Part shown: piece after piece, positions 11,026 through 22,740 of the stretch
Layout: the number at the start of each line of letters is the position of its first letter
Numbering within the stretch: the first letter of the stretch is position 1
Assembly: GCA_015680685.1 (NCBI GenBank)
Contig: MNCI01009650.1
Coordinates: 678,650-742,649 of the forward strand
Reading direction: 5' to 3'
Source of the DNA: Gnetum montanum
Taxonomy: Eukaryota; Streptophyta; Gnetopsida; Gnetales; Gnetaceae
DNA: 64,000 nt
Notes under the pieces: generated by a model
The model's database searches: none
Told to the model about the DNA's origin: nothing
What the model saw: the letters and a program-made list of their open reading frames with translations, nothing else
Program-made: the position numbers and the translations under genes

Positions 11026-11841
11026 TGATAAGTCATGGTCTATCGAACCCCTGATATCGTAGCCGCGATATCGCGTATGCGATATCACGGTTCCTGTGTG
11101 AGCCTATAAATAAAAGGTGACACACTTGGTTTTAGCATTAGTTCTTATTCCCTTATCCAAACTCCTACAGTTTTTTTCTTCTTAGAGTTAGAGTTATTTC
11201 TCAGTGCATGCCCGCAATATGGTGATTGTAATTGTATGGCATCCTTATTCGAGTGTGCCATACTTGGACATGCACATGATCGGCAATAAAGATCGAGATT
11301 ACTTCATCATTGCATCATCCACTTAGCTTAATTATTTATTTTTTTAATTGTTATTTACTACTTTCCTAGTTAATATCTCTCTATCCTAAACTCCTATTAA
11401 ACGTGAAATGAGTACGACTTGATCACGAGCATTTAACTATGACTACTTGGTAACCCAGTAGCGTACTTAGGCCATGCACTTGGTAATCCCAGTGGTAGTT
11501 TTGCACGAGGTCCAAGATGTGTACAGATGATTAAGGAATGGATGCTCATCGCACTTAGGCTAGTTTAGATTCTCTCTCACCCTCTCTCTCTCCTAGCTTA
11601 GTTAACATAATTTCCCATCATACCCAAAAGTAGCATTAGTGTAGGACCATATCATACACCTCACTCTGGACTAAACCATACATGACAATGCTAATACTAG
11701 TCCAAGTGGGAAGATAGTGAACTGTGATCTACGAGTAACTATCTAGATACCACAACTAGTCCATCTGTAAAGTTCAATTGGATCATGCGTGAAATGCTTG
11801 GATTCGTATGGTTGAGTGTAGGGGTACCTGGCCACTCATCA
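11026..11841 (+). mobile_element. 3' LTR (816 bp) of the oldest Athila-family copy
   Basis: It starts TGATAAGTCA after the polypurine tract and ends ACTCATCA. It has three exact GATATC cores at 11052-11090, a TATA box at 11105-11113 (CCTATAAATAAAAGG), and a U5 ending in the shared GGTTGAGTGTAGGGGTACC. The bases after it are ATGAT (11842-11846), the expected TSD; the left partner is outside the window or lost. It is more diverged from the other LTRs than they are from one another. Confidence 0.85.
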
Positions 11842-12940
11842 ATGATAGAAACCCTAGCATGGATGAGATCTTCTAAAATTTTCTTAAAACATTCAAATGG
11901 CTAAGATCTCCTAAAATCAACTCTAAATCCTAAGTAAAGACAAGGGTCAAAGGTCAAACCTAAGTGATATTTAAAATTAAACTTAAAATAAAAAGTACTT
12001 ACATAGATTTGGAAAGCTACACAAGCATAATTATGGCTTCTTTTCTATTCAATAAAGTCTTTGTCTCTAGATCACTCTTCCAAATATTAGCAAAGCAAAT
12101 CGATGGTTTCTAAGGAAAGGATTGTTAAGTATTTATACTCACAAGGATATGTCAACATCAAACTAATTAGGTATTTGTTAATGGAAAACTAAAAATAAAA
12201 AGAAAATACATGTGATCAAAAATTTCTAAAATTAAAATAAATATTATTTCTAAAAGGATCTATACCCAACTTTGGTCTACTAATATACCTCTAGGTACTA
12301 CCTAATAGCTATATCATCTCTTAATACTAACCAAGGTCCAAGGTACATACCCAAATATACTTAACTAGGGCATTATCCCAAGCTACCATTCTAAAATTAA
12401 AATAACAAATACATTAACTAATTATCAAAATAATTACAAATAAATGTCAAAAATGTAACAACCAAAGGATAATACATGCCTAATGCATAACCCCATGTGC
12501 TAATGATCCATATAGTACCTAATACTGCTTATTCAAAACTACAACAAAGAGCTTAATGCACATATGCTAAAAATCAAATAAATCAAAATATTAAATACAC
12601 CTTATAAATGTAATTACAAAGCACATAGGTTACTATGTAATGGACATAAGCTTAAAATAAAATTAATTAAAATACCAAATACATCATACACCTATGTAAT
12701 TACAAGGCACATAGTTCAACTATGTAAAGCACATACACCTAAAGTAAATTAACTAAAATACCAAAAATACATAAAAAGTAAAAGAAATAGGTAAATATGA
12801 ATCCAAAAGTACAATCACAACTAAAGCTCACTACATAAATAAACCCAAGAATATGTATAATACCATCACAACATACGAAAATAGAAAATCCAATCATAAG
12901 GTAAAGGTTAGACAGATAACATATAAAAGGTTCAAATCGC
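11842..12940. repeat. AT-rich spacer with a weak ~83-bp tandem repeat
   Basis: No gene is supported. Between about 12586 and 12770 a unit beginning AAAATACCAAATACA and containing TGTAATTACAAGGCACATAG repeats with a spacing near 83 bases (starts about 12586, 12668 and 12752). Words of the same kind reach back to about 12410. The remainder is simple AT-rich sequence. Confidence 0.45.
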
Positions 12941-12941
12941 A

Positions 12942-13035
12942 AGGCATAACAACCAAGGTAAAATATCTAGAACCATGATGTTATGGGTTCAAATCCAAAT
13001 ATAACCATTTATGGAGGTACTATGCCATACTACTA
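12942..13035 (+). repeat. Degenerate tRNA-derived SINE head
   Basis: A box-B-like TATGGGTTCAAATCC (12982-12996) is preceded at the right distance by AACCAAGGTAAAATATCTAG, which aligns with box A and the following bases of the SINE at 13453 (GGTAAGACACTTGA). The tail shared by the other two copies is not clear here. It may be an older member of the same family. Confidence 0.45.
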
Positions 13036-13173
13036 CTCTAAAAATTAAAATATATAAAATATTTTAACCAAGAATTTAACTATTATCAAACATGTCATAC
13101 ATGCAACCACCAAAACATACCACATGTTCAATGTAAAACTCTATGTGCTAATGACTCAACTAGCATCCAAAAA

Positions 13174-13315
13174 TGAGCTGTTAGCCTAGTGGTATGGGTC
13201 TTGGCCTAGTAACCTAAGGTCACAAGTTTGATTCTATTAGAAGTTATAAACTTCTATAAATCTTGGGGTATACCTATGTTTCAATTATTTCAAGTTCTAA
13301 CATCCTTAACTCATC
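13174..13315 (+). repeat. tRNA-derived SINE, copy 1
   Basis: A pol III box-A-like TTAGCCTAGTGGTATGGG and a box-B-like CACAAGTTTGATTC are about 40 bases apart, as in a tRNA gene. The head is followed by a non-tRNA body that includes CTTGGGGTATACCTATG and TTTCAAGTTC. The same head plus body recurs at 13453-13600, so this is a dispersed SINE and not a tRNA gene. The 3' end is not sharply defined. Confidence 0.75.
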
Positions 13316-13452
13316 CAATATGTAATCCTTGACTATTTATATTGTATAATTTTTTGTTGAATATTTGGGTACTTTCAAAAAATTTCTTTCCTTTTACTCT
13401 TATTTTAAAGATATTATACATAATTTTAAACTCACAATTTGAGAACTTTAAC

Positions 13453-13600
13453 AATGAAGTGGTAGCCTAGTAGTAAGACACTTGATTTGGAAGCTCCAAT
13501 TCATGGGTTCAATTATATTTATATAAAGTTCTAACTAGACTATATATATTGGGGTATACTTATGTTTCACTTATTTCAAGTTCCAAGATCCCCATAATTT
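13453..13600 (+). repeat. tRNA-derived SINE, copy 2
   Basis: GTGGTAGCCTAGTAGTAAG (box A) and ATGGGTTCAATTAT (box B) are followed by ATTGGGGTATACTTATG and TTTCAAGTTC, the body seen in copy 1. Copies 1 and 2 are in the same orientation about 280 bases apart. tRNA ancestry follows from the paired internal promoter boxes. Confidence 0.75.
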
Positions 13601-13879
13601 GCAAACTTTAAAATAACCTAATTCATTTATTCCTAAGAACTTTACTTCTTCAAGTCATAAACATTCCTAAAACACATAGTTGGAATTAAAAGTAGACTCC
13701 AAATGTAGATTTAATTTTTATTCAAAAAAATTGATGTTTCTCTAGTGGATCTCATTTTTCTCTCTTCAATTTTTATTTATAGAATTTGATTTTTCTCTTG
13801 TAAATTTGATGTTCCTCTAGAGGATCTGATATTTTTTTAGTGGATCTAATTTTTCTCTTTGATTTTTATCTAGCAAATT

Positions 13880-15130
13880 TTATCTTTTTAAAATTTCCTA
13901 TAGGAAAGTTTAAATTACCTCTAAGTTTTTAACTAATGTCAAAATTTCTACCTCATCTATTGATATGAAAATTTTTGTTAATTTTAAAAACGAAAATTTC
14001 CAAAATAATGAGTAAAACTTTGAGACTCCTTCAACTAATGTTGATACAAATAAGACACCTAATTTTGTTCTCCATAATAATGTATACAAGTCACTAGTAG
14101 CTAATTTTACATCATGATATGTGTTCATTTAAATTTTGAATTACCTTCCTTATAATCAAAGCTTCATTTTTCAATTAAATAATGTGATGCAAAAGCATGG
14201 CATTCAAGCCATTCACGCCAAGTATTATTCTAATTTTTTATACATAAACATATAATCTTGATCATTCATAATTAGACTCTAGATTTTGATGTTAAATCTA
14301 AATAATATTCTAAATTTTTGTGTTTTTTCAATTTATTTAATCTTCTATTTATTTTTCAAAAAGTTGACCAAAAGATTGAAAGTTTTCTTAGTCCCATTAA
14401 TTATATGGAACCTATTTTCATATCATTTAATTCTTGTAGACATTTATTTCTTGAAATCAATCTTATTAACTATTAAAAGAAATTGGTATTACAAGTAGAT
14501 AAGAAGACTTATATTCAGCCAATAATATATTATATTCTTTCTAATTCTTACAAAGTTTTTCATCATAAAGAACATTTGTTTAATGCTTATCCTTTTTTGC
14601 TCAAGAAAAAATATCTTGAAAAAAGAAAACTTGTGTTGAAGTTGAGGATAGAAAAAAATAATCTAAATTTGAAGATACAAAAAATCAAGCTATTATTAAT
14701 TATATGAATGATAAAATGGTAATGAGGAAACTAGAGAAGGAAGAAACTTTTGTCAATACTCTTTCTAGAGGAAGCATTCATAAATCCATACAAGCAACTT
14801 GTAAGAAAAGATTTTCATAATCTAACAAGAATACTTTTAATTCAAAGATTAAAACTTATATTAAAAAGTGGGCTAAAACTAATGGTAAATAATTTCTATG
14901 TAAAATTCATTGTGCTGGATAATTTTTTGGATAATTTAAGTCATTAATTTCTATTGAATCATTCTCTCTTACAAAGTAAGGATTTCACCAAATCTTTCTA
15001 TTACTATCTCAAACTCTTTACTATTTTAAATTCAAGCATGGATGTTAAAAGTGATGTCAATGTTTGTTTCATCCATAACTTACATATTTTTTCTTTGTAA
15101 CATATTTTAAATCATACTAGATTCATCATC
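13880..15130 (+). pseudogene. LINE-like ORF1 remnant, copy C
   Basis: This AT-rich block is homologous over about 1 kb to the inverted blocks 39295-40290 and 41640-42000. Short frames at 14286-14498 and 14483-14707 read a region ending KKTYIQPIIYY then a damaged zinc-knuckle-like spacing (inverted copy A still has C-N-F-Y-H-C-E-G-Y at the same place), then a Lys-rich stretch. A hydrophobic domain followed by a Y-x-x-L-P-x-x-C knuckle is typical of the DUF4283/zf-CCHC ORF1 of plant L1 elements, so I infer a LINE ORF1. A retrotransposon Gag is the alternative. No RT was found next to it. Confidence 0.4.
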
Positions 15131-15803
15131 AATTACAATTGATTTCTTAAGAATAAGAGAGAGAATAAGTAGCATTATAGTTAACAAGTAGCTAAGATGT
15201 AGCAAGTAACTATTCATTTTAGAAAAGATGTCTAGTTGTAGGAAAAAATAAATAAATATTAAGAATTATAATAAAAATAACTAGTTATACAAAAAAGAAA
15301 ATAGAAAAGAAAAAAAGAAAGAAAGAAATTTTAAGAGATATAATGACTAAAATAAAAATAACTAGTTTTAGGAAAACGATAATATGAATAGAAGGGTAAG
15401 GAAATTAAGTAATACAGGGAATTGTTGTCAAGGGGAGAGGGGGGTTGAACCTTAAAAATAATATTACTATTAGGAAAAAAATTCAAAATCATATGTTTAA
15501 CACTAAGAAGAAAATAGTAAAAGCATGAAAAATAAAAATACTTTCCAATTTTAGGGATATCTACTTAGGTGTACAAAATTTGAATTAAAATAATTCTTTG
15601 AAAAATCAAGAGAGGAAAATTAATTATTAGTAGGAGGAATGATCCCAATCTTAACAAATTTTTCATCACTTTCAATATCAATGCTTGACACAAAATAAAG
15701 AAAATTTGAAATAGTAATAGAATGCTTTAGCTAAATACCAGCGTATATTTATAAGAGGAATATCCAATAGAAAATGATAGCATAATTTTTCCATCATAAT
15801 TAA
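15131..15803 (-). repeat. AT-rich spacer, then the outer part of LINE-like copy A
   Basis: About 15131-15420 is simple AT-rich sequence with no visible gene. From about 15540 it matches 41380-41620 (shared words TTTGAAAAATCAAGAGA and TCACTTTCAA), so it is the 3' flank of the inverted LINE-like block that continues at 39295 beyond the solo LTR. The bases ATTAA (15799-15803) are the left target duplication of the solo LTR. Confidence 0.5.
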
Positions 15804-18582
15804 TGTAACACCCTCTTTCTTATGCCTTAGGTTAGAGAGAATTACATTGGGAAGAATCCCTAATGAAATGAGTAGTCATGGCAAGAGATCCAAATGAGTG
15901 TACTACCCAATGAAATGAACAAAGGAACCTAGCATGAGGCCATGACTCCAAAGAGAATAGAAGAGAAAACTAACAATGAAAGAAAGAAATACATGAATAT
16001 AGAATTGCATAAATATAAAAATTCTAGAAAATAAATAGAATAACATAAAATTTGAAACTGAATCCCATAATATATATAAATAATATAATGTCACAAGACT
16101 AAACTACATTTGATCCATGAATCCATAAATTAGAAAAGAGAGTTAATGTCTAATACAATGCTGAAAATACCAACACATAATGTCCAAAGATCTAAACTAA
16201 GATAGAATATCAACTAGCTCATCTCATCATATTAAATCCTTCAAAAGCTTCATTCCCTTTCCAAACTGATCAACCTAAAAATAAAATTGATTATTATTAT
16301 AAAACCGAGTGAGAAACCTTGGCAACATCTCTAATCATCGAATGAAAAGATCTCATGGAGATTAGGAGGAGCATGGCTGACCTACAAAACATGTTAGCTT
16401 AACAAGCATAGAAGCAAACCATCCAAAACATCCAAATAAACATACAACACATATCCATAACATCCATCCAACATATAATTCCAAAACCAAGGTTTGCCCA
16501 CTCCAACCATCACCACAAATAAGGAGGCTAGCACACACTACACGTAGTGTAAAATGTGTATTATGTTGTCATGTGTACTTTCCAAAAGCCAAAACAACAT
16601 GTATCAAAACCAAATATTAAATTACCATGTGCATGGATTTATTATTAATCTCTACTAGATTTTGAACCATCACCTAGGACATTACTTCCAATGTTCCCTA
16701 AACATACTGGTGCTAGAGGTGTCACCCAAGAAATCACCTCCAATGTTCTAGAGACACAAATAAAAAAAAAGGTCAATGAGCCATGGAATCACCATTTCCA
16801 ATAGGATAGGACCTATAGGGAGAGCCATATTGGTGCACTCTAGTGGAGGTCAATCAACAAAAACATCTCTAGGAAGCCCATCTCCAACCAACCATACAAA
16901 CTCAATGCTAGCTCCATCATTCAAACAACCAACAAGCATACAAACATGGAAACTAAACTAATGATGGAGGCAACAACCAAAATAATAGTATCCCTCTCAT
17001 CAAAGAGATTCAACAAACTAAGGGTTCCTTACAAAGATACTAATCAGATGCATAACCTAACCTAATCAAATCCAAACCAATTTCATCAAATTTCATCATA
17101 AAAAAAAAGAGCCAAAAGATCATCCAAAGAGATCTTGCAAATCCTTAATAATAACCCAAGGTGCCAACCAATCCAAGCAAAGGAATCCTTATCCATAACT
17201 TCCAAATGAATGATAAGGGCACAACAATGAAAAGACCTAATAGCTAACAATAATATATAGATTAATACTCAAAATAGGAATCAATCACTTTACCAAGGGA
17301 GGTGAATCAAGACTTTAATAAATCCAAAATCTAGTTTAGAGTTGGATCATCACTTATACATATGACAATACATAAAATTATTATAACTCTACCATCCCTA
17401 TAAATTTTATAGTGATTCTAGATCCCTATTTAAAAAAATAAATACATATACCTATCCTATCTTATAAGTTTATAAAGGCATTTATCAAAAATAAAAAGTT
17501 ATAGAACCATGAATCTAGCCTTAGAGACTCAAGCTAAAAAATGGAAAAGTAGCTGACAGAAAAATAATCATAACTCTATAATAGAAGAGTATTTTTTTAG
17601 TTATTCTTGTTGGAAAAATAAAAGAGAAAAATATTAATGGGTAAAGTTTTAAAAGATTATCTGATACTATGTAGGAGATATGGGGTTTTAATTAGGCAAA
17701 TCGTAACTTTGATAAAAAATGGTTTTTTAGTGATTCTAAATTGGTTGGAAAGATAAAAGAGAAAAATATTAGCAAGTAAAGTTTCACAGGATTTTCTAAT
17801 ACTACATAGAAGATATGGGATTTTAATTAAGCATAATGAGAAATAGTAAGATTATGGATGACATAGAAAGAAAACTCATAACTCTATAGTGAAAAATTAT
17901 ATTTTAGTGATTCTAGAACTTTTGGAAAGATAAAAGAGCAAAATATTATCAAAGGATTATCAGATACTATGTAGGAGATATGGGATTTTAATTAAACATA
18001 ATTAGAAATAGTAAAATTATGGACAGCATAGAAAGAAAAATCATAACTCTATGATGAAAAATATTTTTTTATGATTTTATAATGGTTGGAAAAATATTAG
18101 AGTAACCTATCTATAGGTAACTATTTATAGAATTATCTAATAAGATCTAGGAGATATATAGTTCGTATTACATGCTATTAGAAATAGTAAAATTACAAAC
18201 AGTATAGAACAAAAATTCATAAATTCCTTAAAACACAATGCTTTTAATTTCTTCCAATGGGATATGGAAGCTAACATATAAAAACAATTCAAATAAATTG
18301 TTATAGGTTTAAACTTAGCCAAGTTCGAGATATAGCCTCATCAATCCACATCATGGAAGTTCCTATGATTTTGGATATGTTGGAAAGAATGACATATAAC
18401 TCAAAATATACTACATCTTTTTGAGTGATTCTAGTTTTTAAACTATATAACTTTCCAAGAGGATTCTAGAAATCTATAGCAATAATCCAAACTCAAACAT
18501 AGGTAAGAGATATAGGAATTTATCTATGCACTATCTATTCTACTAATGAAAATCTCTAGAAACCCTAGTTCCAAAATTAATG
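15804..18582. mobile_element. Solo LTR (3.75 kb), left part
   Basis: It starts TGTAACACCC at 15804; its other end is TGTTACA at 39288-39294. Both sides are flanked by ATTAA (15799-15803 and 39295-39299), a perfect 5-bp target duplication. Without the nested Tat element the unit is about 3755 bp, TG...CA, with a TGTAACA/TGTTACA inverted end. No coding sequence is visible, so a solo LTR left by LTR-LTR recombination fits best. A TGTAACACCC start is common in some plant Ty3/gypsy LTRs; the lineage is not assigned. The final five bases TAATG (18578-18582) are the left TSD of the Tat insertion. Confidence 0.82.
17376..18240. repeat. Degenerate tandem repeat inside the solo LTR, period about 130-190 bp
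   Basis: Each unit carries ATAACTCTAT or a near variant (starts near 17376, 17569, 17702, 17877, 18042 and about 18214), then TTAGTGATTCTA, TTGGAAAGATAAAAGAG and TAGGAGATATGGG. Spacing varies from about 133 to 193 bases. The block is internal to the LTR and non-coding. Confidence 0.7.
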
Positions 18583-20684
18583 TGGAGCATCTAAAAACAT
18601 CGGTGGCTAGAACATCGAGAGGTTATTAGGCGCACAATCTAACCTCAAGTCCATGGAAGGGTTATGCTAGAGAAAATAGAAATGGGGCACCCTGAATAGT
18701 CTGGTCGATTAGACAAGGACTTACGTGGTGTTCAATTACCATTTGCAAACAATATTTTTAGCACGTTACATGTAGAAGTTGAAACAAGTAAGAACGTAGC
18801 ATGCACAACAGTTGAAGCATATCAACATACATAATAGTGGCAATAAACATAAATAAATACATGATAGTGCAACATGTATGTTATAGAAAAGTAAAATGAG
18901 AATTCGAGTAAGGAAATACACTACCCTTAGATTGGGGGACTTGACTTTTGATTGGATGATGGATGTGTACAATTGGAAAGCAGCATTGCCTAGACACAGC
19001 TGGGTAGCAAAGCAATATGGTCACAACTTTTGGGATGTTGTAGACATGGTGTTGGTAGGCAAACATGAGCTGATGCTTGCTAGATGGAGAGCTACTATGC
19101 TAGAGTTGAAGAGAGATTTGGGAGGCTCTAATGTAGGGATTTGCCGCTCATCCACTTTCTATTCGCTAATCTTCTACCAAAGCTAACTGCAAAAGACCAC
19201 CCTTAGAATGTCATTTACTATGGTATTTATAGAGCCTAGGGTGAGGAAGAGATGTGGTTTCGACACCACATGTCCTAGGTCCCACGTAGCATAAATGTGG
19301 ATGTGTCACGTTGGCATGTTACGCTCAAAGTGTAGTGCCACGCTAATGTGCTACGCTGAATGGAACGAGAACATAAATGGAACATCTACCAAGCAATGAC
19401 CATATTGTCTAGACCACATGTGCCAGAATCCCAAGAACTACCATGTTTTTACAAAAAATTCTTACAACAAACATAAAGTGGAGCCTATGCTCCAGGACTA
19501 AGTCTTCCCTCCTCTTCCGAGTAAGGTTAAGCGTAGGGACAACTTTGGGAATCAACAAGGGGTGCAAAAAATAAATCAAACTACTGATCTTGGCTATTGA
19601 GGAGATGTTGGAGTAGAAATGATCATCGACGATGAGTTCTAGAACTTCTGTAGATGTCATGAGGCTTCTTCTCAAGTGTTACACTGTCTACATTGTCTAG
19701 TGTAGCAGAGTAGCATGAATACTAGCTTGCTACACTATGCTACGCTACACAGCATAGCACAGTGTAGCACCCCCTTTGAGAATGAATGTTGTTAAAAATT
19801 AAAAATATCATTTTGAGACCCAGCAAGACAAGTAACTTCAACAACTCGCAACCATGCTTTCCACATCAAAAGAGCCTAAGATCTCCTGGTTTCATTCTTA
19901 GGACACTTTTCAGCTTTGATATCTCTACTACGCTGTGCTATGTTGTGTAGCATAGCATAGTGTAGCATCTAATTTTGCATGATTCTTAGCTTAATCTATA
20001 ATGCTCTACCATGGGACCTTGGCCATGTTCTAAGGACAAAGTGGGGTAGGTAGCTTTGGAGGTCGAAGAATGGTGAAGTGCCTTTTTCATGTCAAAACAA
20101 CTTGAGGGAAAATTTTGTTAACGTTGGCACCTTGCTACACTGTGCTACACTGTGTAGTGTACCACAGTGTAGTACCCAAGATAAAATAACTTTTGTGCCA
20201 CTTGCCAGATTTTTCCATGTCACGCTGACCATACTCTAAGGATGCAGTAGGACAAGCATCCTTGGAAGTCAAAAATTGCCCAAATTCTTAGAAAACGTTT
20301 TAGCACCAAATGGCCTACTATGTTGTCTCTGCTGTGTAGCATAGCATAGCATAACAGGTCAAAAATAGAAAATTTTCCAAACTATTTTGCACATCCTGAA
20401 CACTTTTGACAGCTCTTAGCTTGGTACTTGAGTGGACCGATGACCGGGATGGCTCGAAAGATAGAAAATTTGCCGAACTTCATGGTCCACCTCCAATGCT
20501 CCATTTGTGTAAACTAGCCTTGCAACTGGATGCTATGTTAACTATGTTGAGAAACATAGTAGACAAGCCTAGAGAAAAATTTGCGAGTGTTTGGACTTTC
20601 GGGATACCACATGATCTCTATGGCCTGCCATGCTTGAGAAGATCTCATGCTGAGCCACGAGAGCCCAAAATTGATGGTGTTTCA
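18583..20684 (-). mobile_element. 3' LTR of the Tat element (2.1 kb)
   Basis: The minus strand starts TGAAACACCATC at 20684, next to the polypurine tract, and ends ATGCTCCA at 18583. A TATA box lies at 19223-19231 (minus), so U3 is about 19232-20684. U3 holds four clusters of imperfect palindromes spaced about 190-205 bases (see the promoter entry). It pairs end to end with 36243-38313. Confidence 0.92.
19223..20362 (-). promoter_or_regulatory. Tat LTR promoter: TATA box with four upstream palindromic clusters
   Basis: The minus strand has TATAAATAC at 19231-19223; the 5' LTR has the same at 36860-36852. Upstream, clusters at about 19720-19765, 19930-19970, 20132-20178 and 20318-20362 are built from TGCTACRCTGTGTAGC-type words that read in both directions, for example GCTACACTGTG next to CACAGTGTAG. 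The 5' LTR has matching clusters at about 37355-37400, 37555-37597, 37758-37803 and 37950-37990. Sequence between clusters is itself similar, so this is a tandem duplication of about 200 bp with a palindrome at each step. Confidence 0.75.
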
Positions 20685-20699
20685 CTAGCCCCTCTTTGT
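20685..20699 (-). promoter_or_regulatory. Polypurine tract of the Tat element
   Basis: The minus strand reads ACAAAGAGGGGCTAG immediately before the LTR start TGAAACACC. A purine-rich tract here primes plus-strand DNA synthesis in LTR elements. The boundary is fixed by comparison with the other LTR, where homology stops at the same base. Confidence 0.75.
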
Positions 20700-22740
20700 T
20701 GATGTCTAGAAGATTTTCCTGAGAGATGTCGATAAAGAATATGAAACACCATGAAGAACATGATACCAACACCATTCGTTAGTGCCTCCTTAGATGATGC
20801 TTCGCTATGATTGAGAGTGCTAGGAAAGTGTAGTATGATAGTGAGCAGGGAATAGGTTTGAGGAGATGGGGTTAAGGGACAATGGATGGGAAAAGAAAAA
20901 AGGTAGGGTGTGATGCCATGAGGGTTGTTGCTATGGTGTGCTCCCTTGTTAAGGTGTTTATAAGGGAGTTAGCATGCATGGGTGTCTTTCTCCTTTGGAT
21001 TTCAACCTCTCATTGGAATGCTTGGAGATGGTTGATCCAGGGCTAAGATAATTTCAAAGTGGTGACTATGCCATTTGACTTGGGCACTTGTCTTATCTGA
21101 TTCTCTCTTTTTCTTTTATTTCTTTTTTTTTCATTATTTTTTTGTTTTTTTTTAAGAAATTTGCACACCCATTTCTATTTGAAGGCAACCTCGATGTCAC
21201 TATAGGATAGGTGTTTCCTCCCCGAGATGAGTTGTGTTACATCCATGTGGGCCTTTAACTAACCTACAAAGGCTTCCCATATGACAAGTTGCATTATGTC
21301 CATCATGGGCTTATCGGTTAAGCACAGGAAAGGGTTACATGTGCATTGGAGAAGCTTGCAAGGGCATGCTAGAAATTGCAATGGGAGAAAATAGAGGTTA
21401 GGTTGGTTGAAAGGATGTGAGGGTAGTGAGTGTATGCACTTTCAAGTAGCTAGGCCAATTGAAGTGGGTACGTTGGAATAGTGTAGTATCCTACCCTCAT
21501 GGTAAAACACATTCTTGATCGGTGCCATCCCAACCCTATCCTACAAACACAATAGAGAGAAAACCAGAAAAAATGATCATCATGTGCAATGAAGGTGAAG
21601 TCTGATCCACTTGAGATACCACAAAAGCTACAAATGTGTAATGTCCAAAGTAGGAAGGCCAGTGTAGGCATTAGCAATGGTAGGCTGAAAAAGCTCCAGT
21701 AGCGACACCGAAAGTGAGCACTCAAGAGGCTACGAGTAATGATGATGCAAGTGCTCAAGAATCCCCACCACAGGCAAGAGCCTAGAAATTCAACTGCAGG
21801 GTGGGAAGCCTAGTTGCTGAATGTTCTTCCAGACTCAAATGCTAGTGAGGGCTAGAGTACGACAACATTGTGGCTGCACCACAATAGTGCTAGGACTCTG
21901 GTGGGAGGTTCTAATGAGGAAGCTATGACCAGGATGATTGATGATGATTTCGATAGCTCTAGAAGGTTAGCAAGATGTCAAACAACATCTCTGGAAGATC
22001 AGCAAGATGCCAAGGATGGCAACATTGTAAATGTCCTAGAGGGTGTTTCCTTGACATCATGAATTTCATCCTAGAATTTCAACACCCCACCCCGCCTTGC
22101 CTAAGAGGTGCAGGCAGGTAACAAAAGATGGGAATCATTTTTTCTCACTTGTTCACAAGGTCACATGTGTTGAACCAAAATGGTTGCTTCGTGTACCTAG
22201 TTTTAGGTCTTAGTAGATCATCGAATGTGCTAGCTTAAGGTCCCAACAAATCGTGGTCCCCATTTAAGATCTGGGTAGACCATGTTGTGCTAGTTTAAGG
22301 TCCCAATAGACCGTGATGTACTAGTTTAAGGTCCTAGCAGACCTCTATGCTAGTTTAACATCGTAGTGGATGGGTGATGGCTAGTTTAAAGTCATAGCAG
22401 ATCATTCTGTGGGTGCCAGTTTCATGTCATGGCCCAAAGACATGTTGTGGATACTAATTTTGTGTCATGGCTTAAAGACATGTTGTGCCAGTTTAATGTC
22501 ATGGCAGATGCTTTATGCCAGTTTTACATCATAGTGAATGCTCTATGCCAATTTTACATCATAGCAAATGCTCTACTTACCTTGCTTTATATCCAATGTG
22601 ATGTTACATGTTAGGTGTAGTAGGGTTTCAGGTACAAATTATTGATAGGATTTAGAAACTCATTGCCATCTAAGTCAACTAGTTTGAATGCCCCATTCTC
22701 ATATGCTTTTGCAACCAAAAAGGGGGCCTTCCCAGTTGGC
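20700..22740 (-). mobile_element. 3' non-coding region of the Tat element
   Basis: About 2 kb between integrase and the polypurine tract. Apart from the minisatellite at 22196-22612 and a T-rich tract at about 21104-21160, I see no gene or conserved frame. The 3' untranslated part of Tat-lineage elements is known to be hypervariable and to hold tandem repeats. Confidence 0.65.
22196..22612. repeat. Minisatellite in the Tat 3' region (TTTAAGGTC family)
   Basis: Eight to ten irregular units of about 40-60 bases carry a core such as CTAGTTTAAGGTCCTAGCAGACC-like words (e.g. GTTTAAGGTCC, TTTCATGTCATGGC, TTTACATCATAG). The core is the same family as the arrays at 26208-26350 and 31607-31880. Confidence 0.7.

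Noticed and set aside
13174-13250. Possible functional tRNA gene
   Set aside because: Box A and box B are present but no cloverleaf with a sound acceptor stem is evident, and the head is fused to a repeated SINE body.
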